Shown here one piece after another: positions 52,201 to 61,132 of a stretch of 64,000 nucleotides of DNA; position 1 is the stretch's first letter; every line of letters begins with the position of its first letter. Under the pieces are notes generated by a model, which was not told the origin of the DNA, made no database searches, and saw only the letters and a program-made list of their open reading frames with translations. Made by a program: the position numbers and the translations under genes. The DNA comes from 40CM-4-69-5 sp036556905 (GTDB lineage: Bacteria; Methylomirabilota; Methylomirabilia; Rokubacteriales; CSP1-6). The stretch covers positions 1 through 64,000 of the forward strand of contig DATBIM010000050.1 in assembly GCA_036556905.1 (NCBI GenBank). The letters are read 5' to 3'.

Positions 52201-52429
52201 CCGCGACCTCGGCGTGGAACGCATCGAGGCGGGCGACGGCCGCGCCCTCCTCACCTTCGCGCCTTCGACCACGCTGGACCCCCAGCGGCTCATCGGCACC
52301 ATCCAACGGAGCCGGGGCCGGCTGCAGATGAAGCGCGAGTTCACGCTCGAGGCTTCGATCGGCGGGGGGGAGTGGCCGAGCGTCCGGGACTCGCTGCTGG
52401 CCCTGCTCGACGACCTGGGCCACGTATGA
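49226..52429 (+). CDS. mfd: transcription-repair coupling factor
   Basis: 1067 residues. Domains in order: UvrB-homology region (about 1-340), RNA polymerase interaction domain (VGDLVVHDDHGIGRYLGLRTM, near 410), superfamily 2 helicase with Walker A GDVGYGKTE at 555-563 and DEEH, LTATPIPRT, then QLRGRVGR, and the C-terminal TRCF domain. It removes stalled RNA polymerase at DNA lesions and recruits UvrA. 81 residues shorter than the 1148-residue E. coli protein, mainly in the N-terminal part. A lipoprotein foldase gene overlaps its stop. Confidence 0.95.
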   Translation: MLEQWPPFEALAKAFAAGDPCLRIAGLTGGGRALVIAELLQTTSRAALVLAASLPDARSWAQDLRFFGAPAVEFPEGEPRLWRGGRQREADAERALICRRLLAGEPLIVVATRSALGVPLSAPGAFGAGTLRLSVGDSLDRELLLEALGAAGYERVDTVVEVGQWSLRGGIVDIFSPTHPAPARLEFFGDEIESIRLFDPTSQRSQTALDELIVLPLEAPAQGASGTTADLLAYLPAAAAVVVDNPRLLDEGVEEAPDQPPLGKRLESRQRLELELVTGASGSPGFALETHAVDRYSGRFIQLAEEIAGWRREGFRVRLVAADVHQAEHLRQILREHGLEAADAPGLGTADGLAVVVGECSTGFTIPALGLIVLTEGEMFGARRRTLRRPKYQRGSPVTAFTDLAVGDLVVHDDHGIGRYLGLRTMHVGDRDGDYLLLEYAESNQLYLPVERLDLISKYLGGDATAARLDRLGGASWQRVKESVRAALREMAEELLKLYARRAVAEGHAFATDTAWQREFEAAFRFEETPDQLRAIADVKQDMEAARPMDRLVAGDVGYGKTEVALRAAFKTVADGMQVAVLVPTTVLAQQHWATFAERFAAFPVRVELLSRFRSPAEQKAVVDGLRAGTVDVVIGTHRLLSRDVGFKNLGLLIVDEEHRFGVAHKERLKQFRTAVDVLALTATPIPRTLYMSLSGVRDMSVIETPPLDRLPVETVIRRFGKAVIREALERELRRGGQVFFVHNRVQSLPSMVRMLGELVPDARLVMAHGQMRERELEAAMVKFVSGQADVLVSTAIIESGLDIPASNTIVVNRADRLGLAQLYQLRGRVGRERQQAFCYLLIPADGRVDEQAQRRLRVLQELTDLGSGFKLALRDLEIRGAGNLLGAQQHGHIAAVGFDLYSKLLAEAVRELKGEATAASVEPVVSVNVEGFLPEDYVSEVNQRLALYKRLAGARTAGEVVDLRAELVDRFGPLPLPAEQLLDIVRIRVAARDLGVERIEAGDGRALLTFAPSTTLDPQRLIGTIQRSRGRLQMKREFTLEASIGGGEWPSVRDSLLALLDDLGHV

Positions 52430-53466
52430 CGGCCGCGCTGGCCCTGGCCATGGTCGCGCTGCTCCTCGCGGGCTGCGGCTCGGCTACCAGCAGTCCCTCC
52501 CCGGAGGTGACGGGCCGCCCCCCGGCGGCGGCGCCGGCCCGGGAACCCGAGCGCTCGCCGACCCGGGCCGTCAGCGCCCCCGACGTGGTCGATCGCATCG
52601 TGGCGGTCGTCAACAACGATGCGATCACGCTCGGGGAAGTGCAAGAGACCGTACTGTCCTTTCGGCAGGAGAACCGGGGCCGGGCGACAGGTTCCGACGA
52701 AGAGCTGGCCCGGCAGTTCCTGACGCGCCTCATCGAAACGCGGTTGCAGCTCCAGGAGGCTGACCGGGAAAAGATCTTCGTCGACGACAGCGAAGTTGAC
52801 GAGGAGCTGGCCGAGCGGATGAAGCGCTTCGGGGCCAAGAACAAGGATCAGATCGCCGCCATGCTCAAGGAGCAGGGGTTCACCATCGAAGCCGTCCGCA
52901 AGCGTGTTCGCGAGACCGTGCGCATCGCCAAGGTGGTCCGCCGGAAAGTGACCTTGCGAGTCTCGGTCACCGAAGAGGACATCGACCGGTATATGGCCGA
53001 CAACCGGAGCAAGCTGGAAACCGGGCTCAGCTATCACGCCCGCCACATCCTCATCACCCCGGCCGGCAGCTCCGACGCGGCGTGGGAGACGGCCCGCATC
53101 CAAGCCGAGATGATCCGAGACCAGCTCGCCGCCGGCGCCGATTTCGCCGAACTGGCCCGGCAGCATTCGCGCGACGCCAGCGCCAAAGCCGGCGGGGATC
53201 TGGGCACCCTCAAGCGGGGGGAGCTGGCGGCCGAGATCGAAGCCCGCATCCTCGCGTTGGGGGAGGGGGAGGATTCTCTCCCGTACCGGTCCGCGCTGGG
53301 CTTGCACCTGTTTCGGCTGGAGAGCAAGGAGACCCTGGAGGGGGATGCCTTGCGGCGGGCCCGACAACAGGTCCGCGAGATCCTGTTCCGGCAGAAGTAC
53401 GAGTCGAGACTCGAGGCCTGGCTCAAGGAAATCAAGCAGCGCGCCGTCGTCGAGGTCCGCATGTGA
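52426..53466 (+). CDS. SurA/PrsA-like peptidyl-prolyl isomerase lipoprotein
   Basis: 346 residues. Lipobox LLLAGC with Cys17, then a Ser/Pro/Ala-rich linker, the SurA N-terminal chaperone region (VVDRIVAVVNNDAITLGEVQE, residues 58-78, through about 190), and one parvulin domain (SYHARHILI, AGADFAELARQHSRD, KAGGDLGTLKRGEL; about 205-310). It would fold outer-membrane or periplasmic proteins from a membrane anchor. ATG overlaps the mfd stop. Confidence 0.9.
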   Translation: MTAALALAMVALLLAGCGSATSSPSPEVTGRPPAAAPAREPERSPTRAVSAPDVVDRIVAVVNNDAITLGEVQETVLSFRQENRGRATGSDEELARQFLTRLIETRLQLQEADREKIFVDDSEVDEELAERMKRFGAKNKDQIAAMLKEQGFTIEAVRKRVRETVRIAKVVRRKVTLRVSVTEEDIDRYMADNRSKLETGLSYHARHILITPAGSSDAAWETARIQAEMIRDQLAAGADFAELARQHSRDASAKAGGDLGTLKRGELAAEIEARILALGEGEDSLPYRSALGLHLFRLESKETLEGDALRRARQQVREILFRQKYESRLEAWLKEIKQRAVVEVRM

Positions 53467-53487
53467 GGCGATCCAGGAAGAAATTCG

Positions 53488-53516
53488 TTGACAGCATGGC
53501 GCAGCGGTGGCAGGAT
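53488..53516 (+). promoter_or_regulatory. promoter upstream of rho
   Basis: TTGACA (53488-53493), 17-base spacer, CAGGAT (53511-53516, matching the key A2, A5 and T6). It leaves a leader of about 90 bases before the rho ATG; rho leaders are often sites of autoregulation, but no specific structure is evident here. Confidence 0.5.
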
Positions 53517-53611
53517 CATGGGGTAAGTGCCGTCCAGCCCAGCGGAAATCTGCGTCACATTCAACCACTAACGTCATTGACGGCAGCGAACGCCGTCCCC
53601 GGAGCCGTTTG

Positions 53612-54931
53612 ATGAGCGCCCGCCGAGACCGAGTTCAGGGAAACGCGACGACCGAAGCAACCCAGACGAGTGGTGGCCTGAATCTCTCCGAGCTGAAGGA
53701 GAAGACCATCGCCGATCTGAACACGATCGCTCGCGAAATGAACGTGCAGAACATGGGCGGTCTGCGCAAGCAGGAGCTCATCTTCAAGATCCTGCAGGCC
53801 CAGGCGGAGAAGGATGGCCTGATCTACGCCGAGGGAGTCCTGGAGGTCCTGCCCGACGGCTTCGGATTCCTCCGCGCGCCCGACTACAACTACCTGCCGG
53901 GCCCCGACGATATCTACGTCTCACCCTCGCAGATCCGGCGGTTCGATCTGCGGACCGGGGATACGGTGTCGGGCCAGGTGCGCCCGCCCAAGGACTCCGA
54001 GCGCTACTTCGCGCTGCTCAAGGTGGAGGCGATCAACTTCGAGGGGCCGGAGCAGGCCCGGGACAAGATCTTCTTCGACAACCTCACTCCGCTCTATCCG
54101 ATGGAGCGGTTGCGACTGGAGCACGATCCCGAGAACCTGACCACCCGGGTCATGGACCTGCTCACGCCGATCGGGAAGGGTCAGCGCGGACTGATCGTGG
54201 CCGCGCCCCGGACCGGCAAGACAATGATGCTGCAGTCGATCGCCCATGCCATCGCCAAGAACCATCCGGAGGTCTACCTCATCGTGCTGCTCATCGACGA
54301 GCGGCCCGAGGAGGTGACGGACATGCAGCGGACCGTGAAGGGCGAGGTCATCTCCTCGACCTTCGACGAGCCCCCTCAGCGCCACATCCAGGTGGCCGAC
54401 ATGGTCATCGAGAAGGCCAAGCGGCTGGTGGAGCACAAGCGTGACGTGGTGATCCTGCTCGACTCTCTCACGCGCTTCGCCCGCGCTCACAACGCGATTA
54501 TCCCCTCCTCGGGTAAGGTGCTCTCCGGGGGTCTCGACGCCAACGCCCTGCAGCGACCGCGTCGCTTCTTCGCCACCGCGCGGAACATCGAAGAAGGAGG
54601 CTCCCTGACCATCATGGCCACGGCCATCGTGGACACCGGGAGCCGGATGGACGACGTAATTTTCGAGGAGTTCAAGGGTACCGGCAACATGGAGGTGCAC
54701 CTGGACCGTCGGTTGATGGACAAGCGAATCTTTCCGACCATCAACATCGAGCAATCGGGCACCCGCAAGGAAGAGCTGCTGTTGGAGAAGGACGAGCTGC
54801 AGAAGGTCTGGCTGCTCCGCAAGGCGCTCTCCCAACTCAACCCCGTGGAGGGAATGGAGCTTCTGCTGGATAAGCTCAAGCTCACCCGCAGCAACAAGGA
54901 GTTCCTCGCCTCGATGCACTCGATGGGGTAA
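53612..54931 (+). CDS. rho: transcription termination factor Rho
   Basis: 439-residue hexameric RNA helicase. N-terminal RNA-binding part (LNLSELKEKTIADLNTIAREMNV; EGVLEVLPDGFGFLRAPDYNYLPGPDDIYVS), P-loop APRTGKT near 198-204, Walker B VVILLDSLTRFARA, Q loop RTVKGEVISSTFDEPP and R loop LSGGLDANALQRP. Ten-residue GC-rich preamble, no long insertion. GGAG lies 8 bases before the ATG. Confidence 0.96.
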   Translation: MSARRDRVQGNATTEATQTSGGLNLSELKEKTIADLNTIAREMNVQNMGGLRKQELIFKILQAQAEKDGLIYAEGVLEVLPDGFGFLRAPDYNYLPGPDDIYVSPSQIRRFDLRTGDTVSGQVRPPKDSERYFALLKVEAINFEGPEQARDKIFFDNLTPLYPMERLRLEHDPENLTTRVMDLLTPIGKGQRGLIVAAPRTGKTMMLQSIAHAIAKNHPEVYLIVLLIDERPEEVTDMQRTVKGEVISSTFDEPPQRHIQVADMVIEKAKRLVEHKRDVVILLDSLTRFARAHNAIIPSSGKVLSGGLDANALQRPRRFFATARNIEEGGSLTIMATAIVDTGSRMDDVIFEEFKGTGNMEVHLDRRLMDKRIFPTINIEQSGTRKEELLLEKDELQKVWLLRKALSQLNPVEGMELLLDKLKLTRSNKEFLASMHSMG

Positions 54932-54960
54932 GGCCTTCCGGCCGCGCATCGGCCTGGCTT

Positions 54961-54989
54961 TTGGCGATTTTCCCGGGCGGTGGTATCCT
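54961..54989 (+). promoter_or_regulatory. promoter for rpmE-prfA run
   Basis: TTGGCG (54961-54966), 17-base spacer, TATCCT (54984-54989). A conventional leader with AAGGAGG at 54999-55005, 6 bases before the GTG, follows, in contrast to the leaderless starts elsewhere in the window. Confidence 0.6.
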
Positions 54990-55011
54990 TGGTCGTTCAA
55001 GGAGGTAGGCC

Positions 55012-55227
55012 GTGAAGGCTGGCATTCATCCGGAGTACGTCGAGACCACGATCACGTGTGCCTGCGGGGAGGTCATCCAGACCCGTTCTACCAGGCCCGA
55101 CATTCGCGTGGAGATTTGCTCCAAGTGCCATCCCTTCTACACCGGCAAGCAGAAGATCGTCGATACGGCGGGCCGGGTCGAGCGCTTCCAGCGCAAGTAC
55201 AAGCGACAAGCGGCTCCGACCAGCTGA
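55012..55227 (+). CDS. rpmE: 50S ribosomal protein L31, zinc-binding form
   Basis: 71 residues. Four cysteines, Cys16, Cys18, Cys36 and Cys39 (TCACGE ... ICSKCHPFYTGKQKIVDTAGRVERF), bind zinc and mark the C+ form of L31. GTG start with a near-perfect Shine-Dalgarno sequence. It precedes prfA, an arrangement seen in many bacteria. Confidence 0.96.
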   Translation: MKAGIHPEYVETTITCACGEVIQTRSTRPDIRVEICSKCHPFYTGKQKIVDTAGRVERFQRKYKRQAAPTS

Positions 55228-55265
55228 GCGCTCCGCCGGGCCGGCACCGGGCCGGGTGAGCCACG

Positions 55266-56339
55266 ATGCTGTTTGACAAGCTCCGTCAGATCGAGGAGCG
55301 CTGGGAGGAGTTGGGCCGCGCCCTGGCCGATCCCCGCGTCTACGGCAATCCCCCCGAGCTGGCTCGCCTCCGCAAGGAACACGCCGAGACCGCCGAGATC
55401 GTGGAGCGCTTCCAGGAGTATCGCGAGGTCCTGCGTCGGCTGGGCGAGGCCCGGCACCTGCTCGGCGAGGATGGTGACCGCGAGCTTCAGGAACTGGCCC
55501 AGGCCGAGATCGAGGAGCTGAGTCGGAAGCAGACCGATCTCGAAACCGAGCTCACGCGGCTCCTCGTCCCCCGTGACCCCAACGACGACAAGAACGTGTT
55601 CCTGGAAATCCGCGCCGGAGCCGGCGGTGACGAGGCCGCGCTATTCGCTGCCGATTTGGCCCGGATGTACACGAAGTACGCCGAGCGCCAGCGCTGGAAG
55701 GTCGAGGTCATGGACTCGAGCGCCACCGGTGTCGGCGGTCTCAAGGAGATGATCCTCTTCGTCCAGGGGCGGGGCGCCTGGAGCCGGCTCAAGTACGAGC
55801 GCGGCGTCCACCGGGTACAACGCGTGCCGGTCACCGAGTCGTCCGGCCGGATCCACACCTCCACCGTGACGGTCGCAGTGCTGTTGGAGGCGGAGGATGT
55901 CGAGATCAGGGTGGACGAGAAGGATCTGAAGGTCGACGTCTACCGTTCCTCCGGCCCCGGGGGCCAGGGGGTCAACACCACCGACTCCGCCGTGCGCATC
56001 ACCCACCTGCCCACCGGATTGGTGGTCACCTGTCAGGACGAGCGTTCGCAGATCAAGAACCGGGCGAAGGCGCTCCGCGTCCTGAAGGCCCGGCTGCTCG
56101 AGCGCGCCCAACAGGAGCAGCAGGCGGCGATCGCCGCCGACCGGCGAAGTCAGGTGGGTACGGGTGAACGCAGCGAGCGCATCCGTACGTACAACTTCCC
56201 CCAGACCCGGGTGACGGACCACCGGATCGGGCTGACCGTGCATCGGCTGGGTGACGTGCTGGAGGGCGACCTCGACGAGATCATTGACGCCCTGGCGGCG
56301 GCCGAGCATGCTGAGCGGCTCGAGCGGGTGACGCCGTGA
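55266..56339 (+). CDS. prfA: peptide chain release factor 1
   Basis: 357 residues. GGQ motif in SSGPGGQGVNTTDSAVRITHLPTG near residue 230, and the stop-codon reading tripeptide of the RF1 type in PVTESSGRIHTST. It recognises UAA and UAG and releases the peptide. ATG start; followed by prmC with a 4-base overlap, the enzyme that methylates its GGQ glutamine. Confidence 0.95.
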   Translation: MLFDKLRQIEERWEELGRALADPRVYGNPPELARLRKEHAETAEIVERFQEYREVLRRLGEARHLLGEDGDRELQELAQAEIEELSRKQTDLETELTRLLVPRDPNDDKNVFLEIRAGAGGDEAALFAADLARMYTKYAERQRWKVEVMDSSATGVGGLKEMILFVQGRGAWSRLKYERGVHRVQRVPVTESSGRIHTSTVTVAVLLEAEDVEIRVDEKDLKVDVYRSSGPGGQGVNTTDSAVRITHLPTGLVVTCQDERSQIKNRAKALRVLKARLLERAQQEQQAAIAADRRSQVGTGERSERIRTYNFPQTRVTDHRIGLTVHRLGDVLEGDLDEIIDALAAAEHAERLERVTP

Positions 56340-57289
56340 AGGCGCCGGCGACGGTGGCGCGGTTGCTGGAGGTGGCCTCGGCCCGGCTGGCGGCGGCGGG
56401 TATCGACACGCCACGAGTGGAGGCCGAGTGGCTGCTGGCCGGCCTGCTCGGGGCCCGCCGCGGCGATCTCGGGTTGCTCCTTGCCCAGGCCCCGGATGTG
56501 GGGCTCGTCGCGCGATACGAGGCGGCGATCGAGCGTCGCTGGAGCCGTGAGCCGCTGCAACGCATCCTCGGCTGGGAAGGCTTTCGGGGGCTGCGTCTGG
56601 GCCTCAGCCCCGACGTGCTCGTGCCCCGGCCGGAGACCGAAGTCCTCGTGGACCTGGCCCTGGCCCTGCTCCCCATTCCTCGCGGGGGGCGCCACCCGGT
56701 CGTCGTCGACGTTGGCACCGGCTCGGGGTGCGTCGCCTGCGCCATTGCCGCCGAGCACCCCGACGTCCAGGTGATCGCGACCGACAGGGTGGTCGGCGCG
56801 CTACTCGTCGCGCGGGACAATGCCGTTCGGCTGGGGCTGAGCCGAATCCACTTCGTCGCCGCCGACCTGCTGACCGCGGCGGGGCCGGGGGCCGCCGATC
56901 TGATCGTCTCCAACCCTCCATACCTGCCCACGTCTCTGCTCGGGAGCCTGGAACCGGAAGTGCGAGACCATGAGCCCCGGGGGGCACTGGATGGTGGCCA
57001 CGACGGACTGCGCGCGCTGGCCGGTCTGGTCGGGGACTCCACGCGGGTCCTCCGCCCCGGGGGGGCTCTGGTCGTGGAGTCAGCCGGGGGTCCTCAGGCC
57101 GACGCCGTGGTGAAGCTCATGCGCGACGCAGGCTTTGTCGACGCGGCAGTGCATCGAGACCTCGCCGGGATTGATCGCTTCGTTTCCGGAACGGTGGTTG
57201 ACGCGAGCCGTGGGCAGAGCGCGGGTTGCATCACACGCAAATGGGGAGGTTTGGCGAGGGTGGTCGCTGCTCCCGCCAAAACCACGTAA
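56336..57289 (+). CDS. prmC: release factor glutamine methyltransferase
   Basis: 317 residues. N-terminal helical domain, SAM motif VVDVGTGSGCVACAIAAEHP, and the substrate motif NPPYLPT. It methylates the GGQ glutamine of RF1/RF2. After the usual end (HRDLAGIDRFVSG) about 30 extra residues of atypical composition run to the murA start, so the original stop may have been lost. GTG start overlapping prfA. Confidence 0.92.
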   Translation: MKAPATVARLLEVASARLAAAGIDTPRVEAEWLLAGLLGARRGDLGLLLAQAPDVGLVARYEAAIERRWSREPLQRILGWEGFRGLRLGLSPDVLVPRPETEVLVDLALALLPIPRGGRHPVVVDVGTGSGCVACAIAAEHPDVQVIATDRVVGALLVARDNAVRLGLSRIHFVAADLLTAAGPGAADLIVSNPPYLPTSLLGSLEPEVRDHEPRGALDGGHDGLRALAGLVGDSTRVLRPGGALVVESAGGPQADAVVKLMRDAGFVDAAVHRDLAGIDRFVSGTVVDASRGQSAGCITRKWGGLARVVAAPAKTT

Positions 57290-58542
57290 TGCCGGCCCGT
57301 CTGCTCATCGAGGGAGGCGTGCCGCTCAGGGGCTCGGTCACCGTCAGCGCCGCGAAGAATGCCGCGCTGCCCGCGCTGGCGGCGGGGCTACTGACCTCGG
57401 AGCCGCTCACGTTCCCGAACGTCCCCGATCTCCAGGACGTTCACACCATGGTTCGGCTGCTGCAAACGCTGGGGGCTTCGGTCGATCGCCTGGGGGCGCG
57501 GGCCCGCGTCCGGGTCGAACGTGTTGCCGGCGACGTGGCCGCCTACGAGCTGGTGTCGACGATGCGCGCCTCCGTGCTCGTGCTGGGACCGCTGGTGGCC
57601 CGGCATGGCTCGGCGCGCGTCGCGTTGCCTGGAGGATGCGCGATCGGCGTCCGTCCCATCGATCAACACCTCAAGGGGCTGGCCAAGCTGGGGGCTGAGA
57701 TCGCCATCGAGAACGGCTACGTGGTGGCCCGGGCCAGCCGGCTCAAAGCCGCGCGTATCGCCACTGATCTGGTGACCGTAACGGGCACCGAGAACCTCAT
57801 GATGGCGGCAACGCTGGCCCAGGGTACGACCGTCATCGAGAACGCCGCCCGGGAGCCCGAAGTCGTCGACCTCGCTCGCCTTCTCCAGGCGATGGGGGCG
57901 CACATCGAGGGCGCGGGAACGCCGCGCATCGAGATCGAGGGCGTGTCGGACCTGGGCGGGGCCCGGCACACGATCGTCCCCGATCGTGTCGAGGCGGGAA
58001 CGCTGCTCGTGGCTGGGGCGATCACCCGGGGCGATGTGTTCGTGACGGGACTTGTCCCCGACCACATCACTGCCGTGCTGGCCAAGCTCGAGGAGTGCGG
58101 GGTGAGCCTGGAGGTCGGGCCCGACCGCGTGCGGGTGCGAGGCCCGGAGCGACCACGGCCCGCCGACGTCACCACGAGCCCGTTCCCGGGCTTCCCCACC
58201 GACATGCAGGCGCAGCTGATGACGCTGCTCGGCCTGGCCGACGGCCAGTCGCGGGTGACCGAGACCATTTTCGAGAACCGCTTCATGCACGCGGCCGAGC
58301 TGGTGCGTATGGGGGCCCGGATCGAGACGGAGGGGTCCACGGCCATCATTCGTGGCGTGCCCTCGTACCAGGGGGCGCCGGTGATGGCCTCGGACCTGCG
58401 CGCGTCGGCGGCGCTCGTCCTGGCCGGGCTGGCCGCCGGCGGCCGGACGGAGATCTCCCGCGTCTATCACCTCGATCGCGGCTACGAGCGGCTGGAGGTG
58501 AAGCTGCGCGGGCTGGGCGCCCGCATCGAGCGTTTGCCGTGA
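57289..58542 (+). CDS. murA: UDP-N-acetylglucosamine 1-carboxyvinyltransferase
   Basis: 417 residues. First committed step of peptidoglycan synthesis. Lys23/Asn24 in SAAKNAALP and the catalytic Cys117 in LPGGCAIGVRPIDQHL (fosfomycin target form, Cys not Asp) are present, as is SPFPGFPTDMQAQ. ATG overlaps the prmC stop (TAATG). It directly precedes hisG with overlap, coupling cell-wall and histidine genes in one run. Confidence 0.95.
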   Translation: MPARLLIEGGVPLRGSVTVSAAKNAALPALAAGLLTSEPLTFPNVPDLQDVHTMVRLLQTLGASVDRLGARARVRVERVAGDVAAYELVSTMRASVLVLGPLVARHGSARVALPGGCAIGVRPIDQHLKGLAKLGAEIAIENGYVVARASRLKAARIATDLVTVTGTENLMMAATLAQGTTVIENAAREPEVVDLARLLQAMGAHIEGAGTPRIEIEGVSDLGGARHTIVPDRVEAGTLLVAGAITRGDVFVTGLVPDHITAVLAKLEECGVSLEVGPDRVRVRGPERPRPADVTTSPFPGFPTDMQAQLMTLLGLADGQSRVTETIFENRFMHAAELVRMGARIETEGSTAIIRGVPSYQGAPVMASDLRASAALVLAGLAAGGRTEISRVYHLDRGYERLEVKLRGLGARIERLP

Positions 58543-59207
58543 AAGAGCGCCTCACCCTGGCCCTGCCCAAGGGGCGCCTGCTCGACGGTGCCCTCGCGCT
58601 GCTTCGCGAGATCGGGGTCGACGGGGTCGAAGCGGAATCGCGCCGACTGATCTTCACCGATCCCCGGCGCGGCCTCCGGATGCTCTTCCTCAAGCCGGCC
58701 GACATTCCCGCCTACGTCACCTACGGGGCCGCCGACCTCGGCATCGTCGGCAAGGACATCCTGCTCGAGCAGGAGCCCGACGTGTACGAGCCGCTCGACC
58801 TCGGGTTCGGATTCTGCCGGCTGGTGGTAGCCGAGCCCCGCGAGCTCTGGGAGCGCGACGATCCCTCCAAGTGGTCCTGGGTCCGGGTTGCCACCAAATA
58901 TCCGCGGATGGCCGAGCGGTACTTCTCCGACCGTGGCGTCCAGGTGGAGATCGTGCGTCTGGACGGCTCCATCGAGCTGGCCCCCCTGGTCGGGCTGGCC
59001 GAGCGCATCGTGGACCTCGTGCAGTCGGGGGAGACCTTGAGGGCCAACGGGCTGGTGGAGGTCGCCGAGATCGCTCGCTCCACGGCCCGGGTGATCGTCA
59101 ACCGGGCTTCGATGAAGACGGAGTACGCTGCGGTGACCGAGCTGATCGATGAGCTACGCCGCCGGTGCACGGTGCCGGTGCCGGCCTCTCCGGGCTCCCG
59201 GCCATGA
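58539..59207 (+). CDS. hisG: ATP phosphoribosyltransferase, short form
   Basis: 222 residues. Catalytic motifs LALPKGRLLDGALAL, GAADLGIVGKDIL and the PRPP loop GSIELAPLVGLAERIVDLVQSGETLRANGL. It lacks the C-terminal ACT-like regulatory domain of long HisG, so it belongs to the short class that normally needs HisZ, which is not in the window. GTG overlaps the murA stop. Confidence 0.95.
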   Translation: MKERLTLALPKGRLLDGALALLREIGVDGVEAESRRLIFTDPRRGLRMLFLKPADIPAYVTYGAADLGIVGKDILLEQEPDVYEPLDLGFGFCRLVVAEPRELWERDDPSKWSWVRVATKYPRMAERYFSDRGVQVEIVRLDGSIELAPLVGLAERIVDLVQSGETLRANGLVEVAEIARSTARVIVNRASMKTEYAAVTELIDELRRRCTVPVPASPGSRP

Positions 59208-60511
59208 TTCGCAGCCTCGACGCCCGTCACCTCGGCCTCACCGCCGTGGTTCGGGAGCTGGCCCGCCCCCCGGCGGCGATCGATCCCCAGATCCCGCGCG
59301 TCGTCGACGAAATCCTGCGCGCCGTGCGCGAGCGGGGAGACACCGCGCTCCTGGAGCTCACCGCGCGCTTCGACGGGCTGACGGTACCCGCGGTGACCGC
59401 GCTGGCGATCCCTCGTGGTGACCTCGAGGCGGCCGAACGGGCCGTCGCCCCCTCCGTGCGTGCCGCCCTCGCGTACGCGGCCGAGCGCATCGACCGCTAC
59501 CATGCCGCCGCCTTGCCAAAGACCTGGCGTATCACGGACGAGCACGGCTCGATCCTGGGGCAGGAGGTACGCGCGCTGGAGCGTGTTGGAATCTACGTGC
59601 CCGGCGGCCGCGCCGCCTATCCTTCGACGGTCCTGATGACCGCCGTGCCTGCCCGTGTCGCCGGCGTACCCGAGATCGTCCTGGTGACGCCGCCGGGGCG
59701 GGACGGGCGCATCGATCCAACCGTGCTGGCGGCGGCGCGCATCGCGGGGGTGACCGAGGCTTGGCGTCTGGGCGGAGCCCAGGCCATCGCGGCTCTGGCT
59801 TACGGTACGGCGACGATCCGGAAGGTCGACAAGGTCGTGGGACCCGGCAACATCTACGTGGCGTTGGCCAAGAGCCGCGTGTTTGGAGACGTGGGCATCG
59901 ACATGGTGGCGGGGCCCAGCGAGGTGCTGGTCATCGCGGACGGTGAGGCCGATCCGGAGTGGATCGCCGCCGACCTGCTGGCTCAGGCCGAGCACGACCC
60001 GATGGCCCGAGCCGTGCTCGTCACTGACGCCCCCGGCCTGGTCCCTCGAGTGGCTCGGGCGCTCGCCTCCCAGCTCGGCCGTCTGACCCGCAAGGACATC
60101 GCCGCCCAGTCCCTGCAGACGAATGGCGCCCTCGTCCTTGTCGGGTCGCTCGAGGAGGCCGCCGAACTGGCCAACCGGCTGGCCCCCGAGCATCTCGAGC
60201 TGCTCGTGCGCGTGCCCCAGGCGCTGCTGCCTCGTGTTCGCCACGCCGGAGCGATCTTCGTCGGCGGCCGGACTCCGGAGGTGGTCGGCGACTACGTGGC
60301 CGGTCCCAGTCACGTGCTGCCGACGGCGGGCACCGCGCGCTTCTCGTCACCGCTGGGGGTGGAGGACTTCGTCAAGCGGTCGAGCGTGATCGAGTACTCG
60401 AGCGCAGGCCTGCAGGCTGCGCTGGGCCATCTGAGAACGCTGGCCGACATCGAGGGCCTGGGCGGGCACCGAGCGGCTGCCGACGTCCGGGCCGGGGGAG
60501 AGGGTAGATGA
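59204..60511 (+). CDS. hisD: histidinol dehydrogenase
   Basis: 435 residues, zinc enzyme for the last two steps of histidine synthesis. Conserved VGIYVPGGRAAYPSTVLM, GPGNIYVALAK, DMVAGPSEVLVIAD, AEHDPMARA, and APEHLELLV. ATG 59204 overlaps the hisG stop (ATGA) and hisB overlaps its own stop. Confidence 0.95.
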   Translation: MIRSLDARHLGLTAVVRELARPPAAIDPQIPRVVDEILRAVRERGDTALLELTARFDGLTVPAVTALAIPRGDLEAAERAVAPSVRAALAYAAERIDRYHAAALPKTWRITDEHGSILGQEVRALERVGIYVPGGRAAYPSTVLMTAVPARVAGVPEIVLVTPPGRDGRIDPTVLAAARIAGVTEAWRLGGAQAIAALAYGTATIRKVDKVVGPGNIYVALAKSRVFGDVGIDMVAGPSEVLVIADGEADPEWIAADLLAQAEHDPMARAVLVTDAPGLVPRVARALASQLGRLTRKDIAAQSLQTNGALVLVGSLEEAAELANRLAPEHLELLVRVPQALLPRVRHAGAIFVGGRTPEVVGDYVAGPSHVLPTAGTARFSSPLGVEDFVKRSSVIEYSSAGLQAALGHLRTLADIEGLGGHRAAADVRAGGEGR

Positions 60512-61107
60512 GCCGAGCGCTGCGGCAGGCCCGCGTGGAACGCAAGACGAAGGAGACCGAGGTGGCGATTAGCCTCAACCTCGACGGCACCGGTGCCGCC
60601 AAGGTGGGCACCCCGATCCCCTTCTTCAGCCACATGCTGGAGGCGTGGGCGAAGCACGGCCTCATGGATCTCACGGTGGAGGCGAGCGGGGACGTCGAGG
60701 TGGACATCCACCACACCGTCGAGGATGTCGGCATCGTGCTGGGACAGGCCCTCCGCGAGGCCGTCGGCGACAAGCGGGGCATCGTTCGCTACGGGACCGC
60801 CTTCGTGCCCATGGACGAGGCCCTCGTCGCGGCCGCCGTCGACATCTCGGGGCGCCCGTACCTCGTGTTCAACGTTCCGGTGGCCCGAACCCGGGTGGCC
60901 AACTTCGATCTCGACATGCTCCAGGAGTTTTTCCGGGCGTTCGCTTTCAAAGCCGAGATCACGCTGCACGTGACCATGCACTACGGTCACAACTTGCACC
61001 ACATCACGGAGGCCGTATTCAAGGCTGTGGGGCGCGCGCTGGCCGAGGCCAGTCGGATCAACCCTCGTATCGCCGACGTTCTACCCTCGACCAAGGGACG
61101 CCTGTGA
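60508..61107 (+). CDS. hisB: imidazoleglycerol-phosphate dehydratase
   Basis: 199 residues, monofunctional. Metal-binding motifs FFSHMLEAWAKHGLMDL, DIHHTVEDVGIVLGQAL and MHYGHNLHHITEAVFKA supply the Mn2+ ligands. No HAD phosphatase domain is fused, so histidinol phosphate phosphatase is encoded elsewhere. Confidence 0.95.
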   Translation: MSRALRQARVERKTKETEVAISLNLDGTGAAKVGTPIPFFSHMLEAWAKHGLMDLTVEASGDVEVDIHHTVEDVGIVLGQALREAVGDKRGIVRYGTAFVPMDEALVAAAVDISGRPYLVFNVPVARTRVANFDLDMLQEFFRAFAFKAEITLHVTMHYGHNLHHITEAVFKAVGRALAEASRINPRIADVLPSTKGRL

Positions 61108-61132
61108 TCATGGCCGAAGGCGAGGCGCGCCG

